From a virus: DNA of 24,626 nucleotides. This document shows, piece by piece, positions 1 to 7,083 of this stretch. The notes under the pieces are model-generated. The model had not been told where the DNA came from. It did no database searches and was given only the letters and a program-made list of their open reading frames with translations. Every line of letters begins with the position of its first letter. The stretch's first letter is position 1. The position numbers were made by a program, and so were the translations under genes. The stretch covers positions 1 through 24,626 of IMG/VR virus record IMGVR_UViG_3300020165_000145. One strand, 5' to 3'.

Positions 1-2637
1 GGTTCGGAACGTACCTCCCAACAGGGGCGATAGGTAGTGCTTCCACATAGTATATTTCTGGACTTCACTCATCTTTTCATAGTTGCTCTCGAACCACCTT
101 ATGATTAAGATTATTTTCATAGCCTCGGGCGCCATGCCGGTCGCCGGGTCAAACAACTCTGCGTTGGCGGCATGCTGCGAGCGTATTTTGGAGAGGGCAT
201 CCGCGAACCTTTTGGGGTCCAAAAGCTTTTGCTTGTTCGCTTGGGCGACTTTGTTCAGTTCATCAATCCCGTCCTTGATTATCTTATTGGCGCCCTCGGC
301 GACGATCTGCGGATTGTTGTTAATAAACTCAAGGATATTTTTAACAACCTCAATTTCTCCGCTCGGAGATAAGTGGCTAACACCAATAACGTACTGCCAT
401 GCAAGCCCTAATTTATCATAATGATCGCCCTTGTTCTTGTCTATGTCTGGTACGATCGCAAACGTTGCATCTTTGGCTAACACTATACTTGGCGCTGCGG
501 CTTTGTATTGATCTCCAAGCCCAAGACTAAGCTGTTTAGGATCTGGCGCACTTTTTCTGGCGTACGCTGCCTGGATGTGCTTGGCCATCAAGTCATTAAG
601 AGAAAAGCTTTCAATCTTTTCTGTGCCCCAAGATCCCCCAAATGCTTTGGAATATAGTCCCTGCAGCGACCGGCGCAGTTGCCAGGGCCCATGGACACCG
701 AGTGTGTCACCCACATATTGTTTAACATTATTAGGGATTGTCATATTGCTTCCAACAAGCGTGTTAGAGATCGACGAGGCATTTCTAAACCAAAATTTAA
801 GTCCTACATCATCCTCATCAACTCGGAAGTGTTCTAACTTCATTGACTTCAGTTCTGTCACAGTTCTATCGTATACACTCTTTTCCATATAGTTACCATC
901 AACAAGCAGGCGTCGGAATTTCTCTTGATGGGCGGAGTGTTGTTTGTCAATATCGAGGCACTCATTCACGTAATTCTCATATGCATAAACGTCTCCATCT
1001 GAGGGATCTTCGCTGGCTGCAGTTTCGGTATTTCTTATAGCTATCAGAAGATGTGCGGTTGGGGGTATTTCGGGGCTACCCACTTCCATATCAGGATCAA
1101 ATCCGGTCAGCATGCGAACTTCGTAGCTGACCTCTGGGTCTTCACCGGGGGTTTCGTAACTGTAATCATCTAATCCTACTTCGGAGACGAAGTCTCGCGA
1201 GGCGCCGGTCCATCCGTCCACGGGAATCGTTTCGCGGAGGTCGTCTTGGGTGGTGTCATCTGGACCCAGGGTTGGTGTGTACTCGTTATTTCTGGCTTCG
1301 AAGCCTTTCCAGCCAAGGTTGATCTGAAAGCTTTGTTCACAACTCATGTAGAGGTAGACGTTGTTGGGATCTCCGCCCATATCGGCGCCAGATTCAACGG
1401 TGCAGGAGCAGTCTGTGTTCTCGGCCTCTTCGCGACTATCATAAAAGCGCTCAGTTTCCCGGTCAGCTTTATCCTCGACATGTTGCATTAACTCCTCGAT
1501 GCTCTCTCCTCCGATCTCTATTTCTGCACTAGTGTTCTCATTAAGCCACTGGTTCATCTCAATAAACCCTTCTGTGTCGTCTGAGTGTTCGCCGGTCTCT
1601 TCGACGCTTTCGGCGCCCCACTCATCTATAAACCACGCGATGTGTGGCCAAAATTCTTCGTCAGGTGCTCGGTTGTAACGACCTTTGATCTGGTAGACTA
1701 TCATATTATCACCATTCCATGTCATTGTTACATAGGAGGAGGACTCCTTGCGGTCACCTTTACGTTTACGAAGTGAGATGAGTGTTCCACGGCTGTCGTC
1801 TCCGCAGTGGCCCATTCGCTCGGCTTCTACGGGGCAGTTAGTAGTTTGAAGATTGATCCAGTAGTAGCCGTCGTCAAATTGATGGATTATTTGGTCAGGA
1901 TCTTCTTTGTTGTCTAAATAGCTTTTAGCCATAATAGCAAGTTCTTTGATATCGAAACCACTTCCATCAAATTTTTTAGCCTCCTTAGCCAACTCGTAGT
2001 TGGTCGGATCATCATTTAAAAACGCAGCAATTTCATCATAGCTGTACCACCAATTCCTGAAGCGAGACATCAGCATTTCGTTTAAATCTTCTTTTGTTGT
2101 CTCGACCTTTTCGGATGGTAGACCGGTTTTGCTTAAGGCTTTAACTGCCTTCATGATCATCTTACGCCATGTGCCGAAAGGTTTAGCCACACCATTCTTT
2201 ATATTCTGAATAACAAATTTGATTGTCTTTGCTGTTTCTTGTTCCTCTGGGCTCAACATCCTCCGCTCTTGTTCGGGATCGTTCATATCGAAGGGAGTGT
2301 AAGAATTTGCTTCCACATCTTGCGGCTTTCCCTCGTCTGAGACCTTGGAGGGATAGACATAATCGCTATATTGTTTTAGTAGGGTGTCCACAAGTTGGAA
2401 CTGCAACTGTGTCGCCGTCATTGCGACGGATGGATGGTGGTGACCCCTATATCGTGTTGCTTCTTTGCTCTCTTTCCATAGGTTGCCCATAAGCATCTTG
2501 GATTTTTCAGGCGCTGTAGACATCGCGTTTTCTATATAATCAATAACTGATTCAGGAAGACCGATATCTCGCAAGCCTTCGGTGAGTGCGCGGTCTTCGT
2601 TTAAATAACGGAACCACATATCTGTAGATTTTTGCAT
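1..2637 (-). CDS. Large phage protein with MGHC motif, PcfJ-like core (3' end outside window)
   Basis: An open frame runs without a stop from an ATG at 2637 to the left edge, so at least 879 residues are encoded and the C-terminus is missing. A GAGGT ribosome site lies just upstream. I do not recognise the whole protein. A central segment has W-I-N-L-Q-T-T-N-C, then MGHCG at residues 275-279, then TLISLR, and QIKGRYNRAP at 316-325. That spacing (HC, a basic beta-strand, Q-x-K-G-x-x-N) recalls the core of PcfJ-like phage and plasmid proteins, whose function is not established. The flanks are rich in Asp and Glu, and a CSC cluster lies C-terminal to the core. No signal peptide or membrane segment is visible. 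It follows the phosphomannomutase-like gene after a gap of about 37 nt. A virion role is possible but unproven. Confidence 0.75.
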   Translation of the reverse strand, partial: MQKSTDMWFRYLNEDRALTEGLRDIGLPESVIDYIENAMSTAPEKSKMLMGNLWKESKEATRYRGHHHPSVAMTATQLQFQLVDTLLKQYSDYVYPSKVSDEGKPQDVEANSYTPFDMNDPEQERRMLSPEEQETAKTIKFVIQNIKNGVAKPFGTWRKMIMKAVKALSKTGLPSEKVETTKEDLNEMLMSRFRNWWYSYDEIAAFLNDDPTNYELAKEAKKFDGSGFDIKELAIMAKSYLDNKEDPDQIIHQFDDGYYWINLQTTNCPVEAERMGHCGDDSRGTLISLRKRKGDRKESSSYVTMTWNGDNMIVYQIKGRYNRAPDEEFWPHIAWFIDEWGAESVEETGEHSDDTEGFIEMNQWLNENTSAEIEIGGESIEELMQHVEDKADRETERFYDSREEAENTDCSCTVESGADMGGDPNNVYLYMSCEQSFQINLGWKGFEARNNEYTPTLGPDDTTQDDLRETIPVDGWTGASRDFVSEVGLDDYSYETPGEDPEVSYEVRMLTGFDPDMEVGSPEIPPTAHLLIAIRNTETAASEDPSDGDVYAYENYVNECLDIDKQHSAHQEKFRRLLVDGNYMEKSVYDRTVTELKSMKLEHFRVDEDDVGLKFWFRNASSISNTLVGSNMTIPNNVKQYVGDTLGVHGPWQLRRSLQGLYSKAFGGSWGTEKIESFSLNDLMAKHIQAAYARKSAPDPKQLSLGLGDQYKAAAPSIVLAKDATFAIVPDIDKNKGDHYDKLGLAWQYVIGVSHLSPSGEIEVVKNILEFINNNPQIVAEGANKIIKDGIDELNKVAQANKQKLLDPKRFADALSKIRSQHAANAELFDPATGMAPEAMKIILIIRWFESNYEKMSEVQKYTMWKHYLSPLLGGTFRT

Positions 2638-2674
2638 ATTTTTACCTCAACAATATAAATAGTCGCATTTTCAA

Positions 2675-3442
2675 CTAACCGCTGGCAAAAAGGTCGGTCG
2701 TTAATAGCTTATCAGTATCTTTCCAACTTTCTACTTCTACCGTGTGTCCATTTTCGTGTGCCTGCAAGACGACTGCCAGCGAATGATCATTGCCTGGGAA
2801 TGGAATCCGATCTCCGACAAATACAATACGATGATTCTTCAATTTGTCCTTTAGAACTTTGTGGATTACTTGTGACTTGTCGTTGCCTTTGTTGAATATG
2901 TCTATACTCACGGCGCCGCCAATCACAAAGTCTATACTCTTATACTTTTTCGAGAGCTTTTCAACTATCTTCTCGCGTTCTTTAAACTTTGCGTCATATT
3001 CTTCGTACACTTTTCGCTGTTCCATCGTGGCATTTCTGCCGACAATCGAAAAGTTTACCATGCCCACGCGCTCTTCGTAGTGTCGGCCTGTTTTGATGTG
3101 AAACGGAGAGTCTTTAACAACCCAGTCGAGTTCTGCGTAAAAGTCTTTTTGTTTTTTGATTTCGAACTTATTCTTGTATACCTCGGACCACTCGCTATAG
3201 CGATCTTCTTCGTTATGGCGATTGCGGTAAAACGCATTGCCCATGCAGGCAAACACTCCCTTCATTTGATCCAGTATTGGTCTTTTAACTTGGTTTAGGA
3301 TTCTCTCGAAGGTTCCTCCGGAGACTATGTATACCTCGTGACCCCGAGACCATTCCAAAAATCGTTTGGCGAATGCTGGGTCAATCCCGCTTTTTGCGGG
3401 CGTCAGCGTCCCATCAACATCGAATAAATAGATAGTTTTCAT
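2675..3442 (-). CDS. pmm: Eukaryotic-type phosphomannomutase (HAD superfamily)
   Basis: The 255-residue product matches the length and motif order of the alpha-phosphomannomutase (PMM1/PMM2) family, which interconverts mannose-6-phosphate and mannose-1-phosphate in the cytosol. HAD motif I is DVDGTLT at residues 8-14, with D8 and D10 as expected nucleophile and acid/base. S41 begins SGGT (motif II). RVGMVNFSIVGR (125-136) corresponds to the cap-domain substrate loop. GGAVSIDIFNKGNDKSQ (175-191) supplies the motif III lysine, K189. FVGDR followed by GNDH (208-220) is motif IV with the metal-binding acidic residues. All key residues are present, so an active phosphotransferase is plausible. A GGAAG/GTGAG ribosome site precedes the ATG, 3 nt after the membrane-protein gene. 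The substrate is inferred; another phosphosugar cannot be excluded. Confidence 0.85.
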   Translation of the reverse strand: MKTIYLFDVDGTLTPAKSGIDPAFAKRFLEWSRGHEVYIVSGGTFERILNQVKRPILDQMKGVFACMGNAFYRNRHNEEDRYSEWSEVYKNKFEIKKQKDFYAELDWVVKDSPFHIKTGRHYEERVGMVNFSIVGRNATMEQRKVYEEYDAKFKEREKIVEKLSKKYKSIDFVIGGAVSIDIFNKGNDKSQVIHKVLKDKLKNHRIVFVGDRIPFPGNDHSLAVVLQAHENGHTVEVESWKDTDKLLTTDLFASG

Positions 3443-3445
3443 AGC

Positions 3446-3799
3446 TCACTTCCAGAACAATTGAATGCCAACAATGGCAAATGACAATGCGACACAGATC
3501 ATAGTCTTGAGAGTAAACATGCTCTCATTAAGAAAATAATAGGTAAGCAAAGGAAAGGTGAAATAAGACATACTAAAGATTAGAAACCTTGGACCCCACA
3601 CTACTTGCCCCATCTCTTCATAAGCTATCTTTACACCGTACCAGAAGCATATGCCAGTGGGAATCGAAAAGACGATTGCCGACAATAATGGCTTATCACT
3701 CCACCAATTCCAAACAAACTGAGAGTTCAACTGGAACCAGCCTAGGGTTTGTCCTATTGCAAACAGGGCGCATGCGAATAATAAATTAGAAGTTGGCAA
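3446..3799 (-). CDS. Small four-helix membrane protein, DMT/EamA-like
   Basis: The product has about 117 residues and four hydrophobic segments, and ends in a helix finishing IQLFWK. The pattern (helix; polar stretch with WNWW; helix; YGVKIAYEEMG; two more helices) resembles half of a drug/metabolite transporter (EamA) repeat. Similar short membrane proteins occur in aquatic phages, but I know of no assigned function. I chose a TTG start at 3799 because AGAGGAG lies 7 nt upstream (3807-3813) and the helix then begins at once. The alternative ATG at 3844 adds 15 polar residues, lacks a ribosome site and would overlap the upstream gene by 59 nt. With the TTG start the overlap is 14 nt. The protein is probably in the host inner membrane. 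Confidence 0.75.
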   Translation of the reverse strand: MPTSNLLFACALFAIGQTLGWFQLNSQFVWNWWSDKPLLSAIVFSIPTGICFWYGVKIAYEEMGQVVWGPRFLIFSMSYFTFPLLTYYFLNESMFTLKTMICVALSFAIVGIQLFWK

Positions 3800-4568
3800 C
3801 GATAATCTCCTCTGCTCGTTCTTTGTGTTCTGTTTTTCTGCCATATTTATCTACAAGCACTATTCGATTCTTCCTGAAGGCGGATAATATTTTTTCATTA
3901 TAATCATACGTAATCACAAGCTTGTTTTCCTTATTCTTACAGAGATTTATTAGTTGCCTGTGGTTAATTGAGGTTTCTTCGATTGCCACATTCTTGCCGG
4001 CCTCAAATAAGTTATAGTTGAAGTGACCAGCAGGTATCAAATTATAGCTTTGAGAATCTGCTTTGTTGATTTGCTCCTCAAGGCTCATTGGGGATAGGTT
4101 GAGGTGAAAGCTCTCTGGAACCTTGAAAATCTTTAACTTAGCCATGGCTGTAGCTGTCAGTCTCGTCTGGTCTAACTCTCCTGATGATATTAATCCGGTG
4201 GAGGAGCACCTGTTCATTATGTAGAATAGGCTAGCCCGGATGAATGGGCTGCTGTGCTGGTGCCACATATCCTGTAACGTGGAAAAAATTGCTTCACCCT
4301 CAAACCTAAGACAATCTGACGAAACCATTGAGTACAGTCGCTCGGGATCGTGCATTAGGCATGCCCAAAAAACGTATACAGGTGTACTTGATGTGTGTGC
4401 ATTAACAAAGCGCTTATCATCGGCTAATGAAAATTCTAGCTTTCCGTCATAGAATGCATAAGAATTTATTATAGAGCCGGGTGGGATTAGTTCTTTTAGA
4501 GCGTGCGCACATCCATTCTTCTTTGTATTATCTAATATCGGCGTCACTTGCGTCACCAGTATCAACAT
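3786..4568 (-). CDS. D12-class adenine methyltransferase-like protein, catalytic motifs degenerate
   Basis: This 260-residue protein has the layout of D12-class (Dam/T4 Dam-like) DNA N6-adenine methyltransferases. The N-terminus reads KNGCAHALKELIP, then a strand-loop INSYAFYDGK where the SAM-binding FxGxG normally sits. RASLFYIMNR (111-120), followed by SSGEL, matches the family's RaslFyfxNR block. Where active members have DPPY after a hydrophobic strand, this one reads YNLIPAGHF (175-183), so neither SAM-binding nor catalytic signature is intact. It ends in a basic segment with DKYGRK. It may have kept the fold for binding DNA or a partner. It starts inside the end of the upstream coiled-coil gene (41 nt overlap) without a clear ribosome site, so the exact start is uncertain. 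The family call is mine from pattern only. Confidence 0.7.
   Translation of the reverse strand: MLILVTQVTPILDNTKKNGCAHALKELIPPGSIINSYAFYDGKLEFSLADDKRFVNAHTSSTPVYVFWACLMHDPERLYSMVSSDCLRFEGEAIFSTLQDMWHQHSSPFIRASLFYIMNRCSSTGLISSGELDQTRLTATAMAKLKIFKVPESFHLNLSPMSLEEQINKADSQSYNLIPAGHFNYNLFEAGKNVAIEETSINHRQLINLCKNKENKLVITYDYNEKILSAFRKNRIVLVDKYGRKTEHKERAEEIIVANF
3807..3813 (-). promoter_or_regulatory. Ribosome binding site supporting the TTG start at 3799
   Basis: AGAGGAG on the minus strand is 7 nt before TTG at 3799, inside the end of the methyltransferase-like gene. No comparable site precedes the alternative ATG at 3844. This decides the start for the small membrane protein. Confidence 0.6.
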
Positions 4569-4953
4569 TTTCTAACTTAGACTTAAAGCTAGCTAGCTTC
4601 TCCTGCAACTCGGAGTACTCTGGTATCACGGCGGATGGCTCTGCCTCGCCATCGCCTGGGGCCATTGGGTTGGGTGGTCGCTGGACGCTTTGCATCATTT
4701 GTTGGGATTTGTATGTAAGGAAAGACCCAATGATCATATTGACGTCGGCAAGAATAGCATCGACTTCAGATAAAGCTATGCGCGTATCGTCTACTTGACA
4801 ATGGGAATCAACTGTCATCCCAATCTCCTTTAAGTGTTTACTGTTGCTGACAGACGCTTCGAGTACGGAATACGCCTTATTAGCTAATCGCTGAACTTCT
4901 TCCTCTAGATCATCGATCTTGACTGAATATTGTATATTAACTCTTTGTGACAT
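4528..4953 (-). CDS. Hypothetical protein, coiled-coil-like
   Basis: The 141-residue protein has no family I recognise. Residues 1-80 have heptad-like hydrophobic spacing (IDDLEEEVQRLANKAYSVLE, then IALSEVDAILADVNMIIGSF) suggesting helical or coiled-coil structure. A Pro/Gly-rich linker follows (QRPPNPMAPGDGEAEPSAV) and then a second helix (LQEKLASFKSKLENV). There is no membrane segment. AGAGGG sits before the ATG, 1 nt after the preceding gene's stop, so it is probably translated from the groEL transcript. A small structural or scaffold-like role is possible, but nothing proves it. Confidence 0.75.
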   Translation of the reverse strand: MSQRVNIQYSVKIDDLEEEVQRLANKAYSVLEASVSNSKHLKEIGMTVDSHCQVDDTRIALSEVDAILADVNMIIGSFLTYKSQQMMQSVQRPPNPMAPGDGEAEPSAVIPEYSELQEKLASFKSKLENVDTGDASDADIR

Positions 4954-4954
4954 T

Positions 4955-5245
4955 TTACCCTCTTAGTAATTGTTTGTTTTGATTAAGTGATTTTTCGACG
5001 ATATCGGGGGAGCCCACTACGACTATCTCTGTTCCAGTGTGACCTCGGTTTATCGTCAATTTTGTAAAGCGATGAGCGCTAGATAGATCCTGCGGTAAAA
5101 CACCCTGTTCGTTAAGGGTCTGCATACGCCCCTCTTCTCTGATCATCACCACGTGCTCCGGGTTTACAAAAACCTCTCTTAGACTATATTCGCTCTTAGT
5201 AGTTAGGGTGCTGTTGTGATGCACCTCTGTTAATTTAACTAACAT
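4955..5245 (-). CDS. Hypothetical small protein, FlbD-like beta pattern
   Basis: The 96-residue protein begins MLVKLTEVHHNS and has alternating beta strands: REVFVNPEHVVMIRE, then FTKLTINRG, then TEIVVVGSPDIVEKSL. The order 'residue list, NPxxV, I, then threshold strand, then V-V-x-x-x-xxIVEKL' is like the tiny FlbD/flagellar-type fold often seen in phage hypothetical proteins. I assign no function. The ATG overlaps the upstream gene's end by 11 nt, and a GGGAGAAG-type ribosome site lies within that gene. It belongs to the cluster of small proteins just downstream of groEL. Confidence 0.75.
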   Translation of the reverse strand: MLVKLTEVHHNSTLTTKSEYSLREVFVNPEHVVMIREEGRMQTLNEQGVLPQDLSSAHRFTKLTINRGHTGTEIVVVGSPDIVEKSLNQNKQLLRG

Positions 5246-5447
5246 GTTTTTCTTCTCCCATTGGATATACGTGTGATCTTTTTACATTCCAATTACCGTC
5301 CGCATAGACGCGGTATATGTATTGGCTAGCCGTGCTCAAATATACGCCAGTAATTGGTCTTTCAGCTATTCGCATTCTCATTCCTTTTTCCGTCTCAAGC
5401 CACATCTCAGCACCTTGAGGAATGTGCACTAAATCTCCTTCTTGCAT
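5235..5447 (-). CDS. Hypothetical 70-residue protein, beta-rich
   Basis: This small protein starts MQEGDLVHIPQGAEMW and continues with short strands (TGVYLSTAS, YIYRVYADGNW). This suggests a compact SH3-like barrel, as in many small phage proteins. No catalytic motif is seen. Its ATG shares one base with the groEL stop (TAATG), and GGAGG lies at the end of groEL, so its translation is tightly coupled to the chaperonin gene. Whether it acts with GroEL is unknown. Confidence 0.75.
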   Translation of the reverse strand: MQEGDLVHIPQGAEMWLETEKGMRMRIAERPITGVYLSTASQYIYRVYADGNWNVKRSHVYPMGEEKHVS

Positions 5448-7027
5448 TATTTATCCTCCGTTTGTATGATACCATAATTAGTTGTGATTAATGTTCCAGC
5501 ACAACTCGCCGCATTCTGGAGAGCGGTGATCGTCACCTTCGCTGGATCGATAACTCCCGCTTCCATCATGTTGGTCGCTTGGTTAGTTAAAAAATTCCAT
5601 CCACAGTTTGTTTCCGAATCGGACAGAACATTTTGCACAATAAGATCTGCGGACTCCCCAGAGTTTAACGCCATCTGCCTAATGGGCTCTTCGCACGCCG
5701 CTCTGATGATCGTAGCACCTAACGCCTGTTCTGTACTATTTGTCGTTACGACTAGCGAGCGTGATGCTCTAAGGAGCGCAATGCCGCCGCCGGGGACGAT
5801 TCCACCTTCTTGGGCGGAGCGGACAGCTTCAAGGGCATCTTCAATCCTATGCTTGCGCTCAGTCATTTCTACCTCGGTTGTGCCGCCAACATTGATAACC
5901 GCTACTCCGGATGACAATCTTACTACTCTTCCTTGGATGGCGTCACAAACTGATAGTGAGTCAGTTTGCTTAATCTCGCTCTTGAGTGATTCGATCTTTA
6001 CTTCCACCGCCTCGTAGTCACATGCACCACCAACGATTGTTGTGCTATACTTATTACTCTCAATACTCTTCGAAGAACCCAAGTGTGACATTCGTGTCTC
6101 GGAAAGTTTAACGCCACTCTCTCTAGTAATAAAGGTGGCGCCCGTAGATAGCGCCAAGTCTTCAAGGGTGTTGCGGCGCTCTTCTCCATAGTACGGTGCT
6201 TTGATCGCCGCAACCTTGAGAGAGCCTCTCATCGCATTCATAATTAAGGCTGCGAGGGCTTGTCCTTCTACCTCTTCTGCAACAATAATGAGTGGCCTAC
6301 TTTCTCTTGCTACCATCTCTAAGACTGGCAGCACATCTTCTACTGCTGAGATCTTATAATCTGTGACGAGGATAAGCGGATTCTCATGATACATGGTTGC
6401 GCGACGATCATCTGTAATGAACGCCCCGGCGCTGAAGCCTGAGTTGAACCGGAAGCCTTCGGTGATGTCTAGACTAGTCTCGGTTGAGCGTGACTCTTCA
6501 ATAGTAATCGAGCCATCTTGTCCAACCTTATCTAATGCTGTCGCAATAAGCTTTCCAATCGTCGAATCATTGTTAGCTGATATAGTTGCAATCTGTTCAA
6601 TATCATCGATACTGGTGATGGGAGTAGACAGGTTCTTTAGATTATTAACCACCTCTTTGGCCGCTAGGTCGATGCCACGCTGAAGCTCTGTTGGAGAGAC
6701 GCCAGACGTAACAAACCTTTGGGATTCTCTAAGGATTGCGCGCGCTAGAACCGTCGAGGTAGTCGTTCCATCGCCGGCTTCGTTGTTAGTCTCAATCGCT
6801 GCTTGGCGAATAATCTGTGCGCCGGCATTTTCAAATGGATCATCAAGGGCGACAAATTGCGCGACAGTGACACCATCTTTTGTAATGAAAGGCGTTTGTC
6901 CCTTCTCTTGTAGCAAGACATTTCGACCTCTCGGTCCAAGCGTGGAAGCTACGTTGTCTGCTAATACGTTGGCTCCTCTAATAATTTTCTGCTGTAATGT
7001 TTGGTTATCCGAATATTGTCTGGACAT
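5447..7027 (-). CDS. groEL: Chaperonin GroEL (Hsp60), phage-encoded
   Basis: The 526-residue product is a full group I chaperonin subunit, the ring-forming ATPase that folds proteins in a GroES-capped chamber. TLGPRGRNV (29-37), TKDGVTVA with D51 (E. coli D52), and the phosphate loop GDGTTT (85-90) are conserved. RIEDALEAVRSA (E. coli D398 region) and VPGGG are also present. ATP binding and hydrolysis residues therefore look intact. The C-terminus ends IIQTEDK and lacks the Gly-Gly-Met tail that lines E. coli GroEL's cavity. I prefer ATG 7027 because AAGAGG sits 5 nt upstream; a GTG at 7033 is the longer option. A perfect sigma-70 promoter precedes the gene, and groES lies about 15 kb upstream. 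Divergence from bacterial GroEL suggests a long-standing phage gene. Confidence 0.97.
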   Translation of the reverse strand: MSRQYSDNQTLQQKIIRGANVLADNVASTLGPRGRNVLLQEKGQTPFITKDGVTVAQFVALDDPFENAGAQIIRQAAIETNNEAGDGTTTSTVLARAILRESQRFVTSGVSPTELQRGIDLAAKEVVNNLKNLSTPITSIDDIEQIATISANNDSTIGKLIATALDKVGQDGSITIEESRSTETSLDITEGFRFNSGFSAGAFITDDRRATMYHENPLILVTDYKISAVEDVLPVLEMVARESRPLIIVAEEVEGQALAALIMNAMRGSLKVAAIKAPYYGEERRNTLEDLALSTGATFITRESGVKLSETRMSHLGSSKSIESNKYSTTIVGGACDYEAVEVKIESLKSEIKQTDSLSVCDAIQGRVVRLSSGVAVINVGGTTEVEMTERKHRIEDALEAVRSAQEGGIVPGGGIALLRASRSLVVTTNSTEQALGATIIRAACEEPIRQMALNSGESADLIVQNVLSDSETNCGWNFLTNQATNMMEAGVIDPAKVTITALQNAASCAGTLITTNYGIIQTEDK

Positions 7028-7051
7028 TGACACCTCTTATAGTTATTCTTT

Positions 7052-7080
7052 ATTATAGCCCCGAAACACTAAAATGTCAA
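7052..7080 (-). promoter_or_regulatory. Consensus sigma-70 promoter for groEL
   Basis: On the minus strand TTGACA (7080-7075) and TATAAT (7057-7052) are separated by exactly 17 nt, a perfect match to the host sigma-70 consensus. Transcription should start near 7045, about 18 nt before the groEL ATG. The -35 box begins 3 nt after the stop codon of the upstream 573-residue gene. It would drive groEL and the genes down to at least 2.7 kb. Confidence 0.85.
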
Positions 7081-7083
7081 GCA

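Noticed and set aside
83-2492. Several plus-strand open frames in the left 2.5 kb
   Set aside because: They lie opposite one unbroken 879-codon minus-strand frame with a good ribosome site; they have no conserved features.
2650-2668. TATAAATA on the plus strand, like a T4 late promoter
   Set aside because: All genes are on the other strand, and no similar copy occurs at other gene starts; the minus-strand TTGAAA/TATATT pair is spaced only 11 nt or so, too short for sigma-70.
4790-4802. TTGACA on the plus strand
   Set aside because: It lies within a minus-strand gene, there is no -10 at the right distance leading to a plus-strand gene.
5484-6017. Long plus-strand open frame of 177 codons opposite groEL
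   Set aside because: It is a shadow of the highly conserved GroEL frame on the minus strand, and its protein has no domain-like features.
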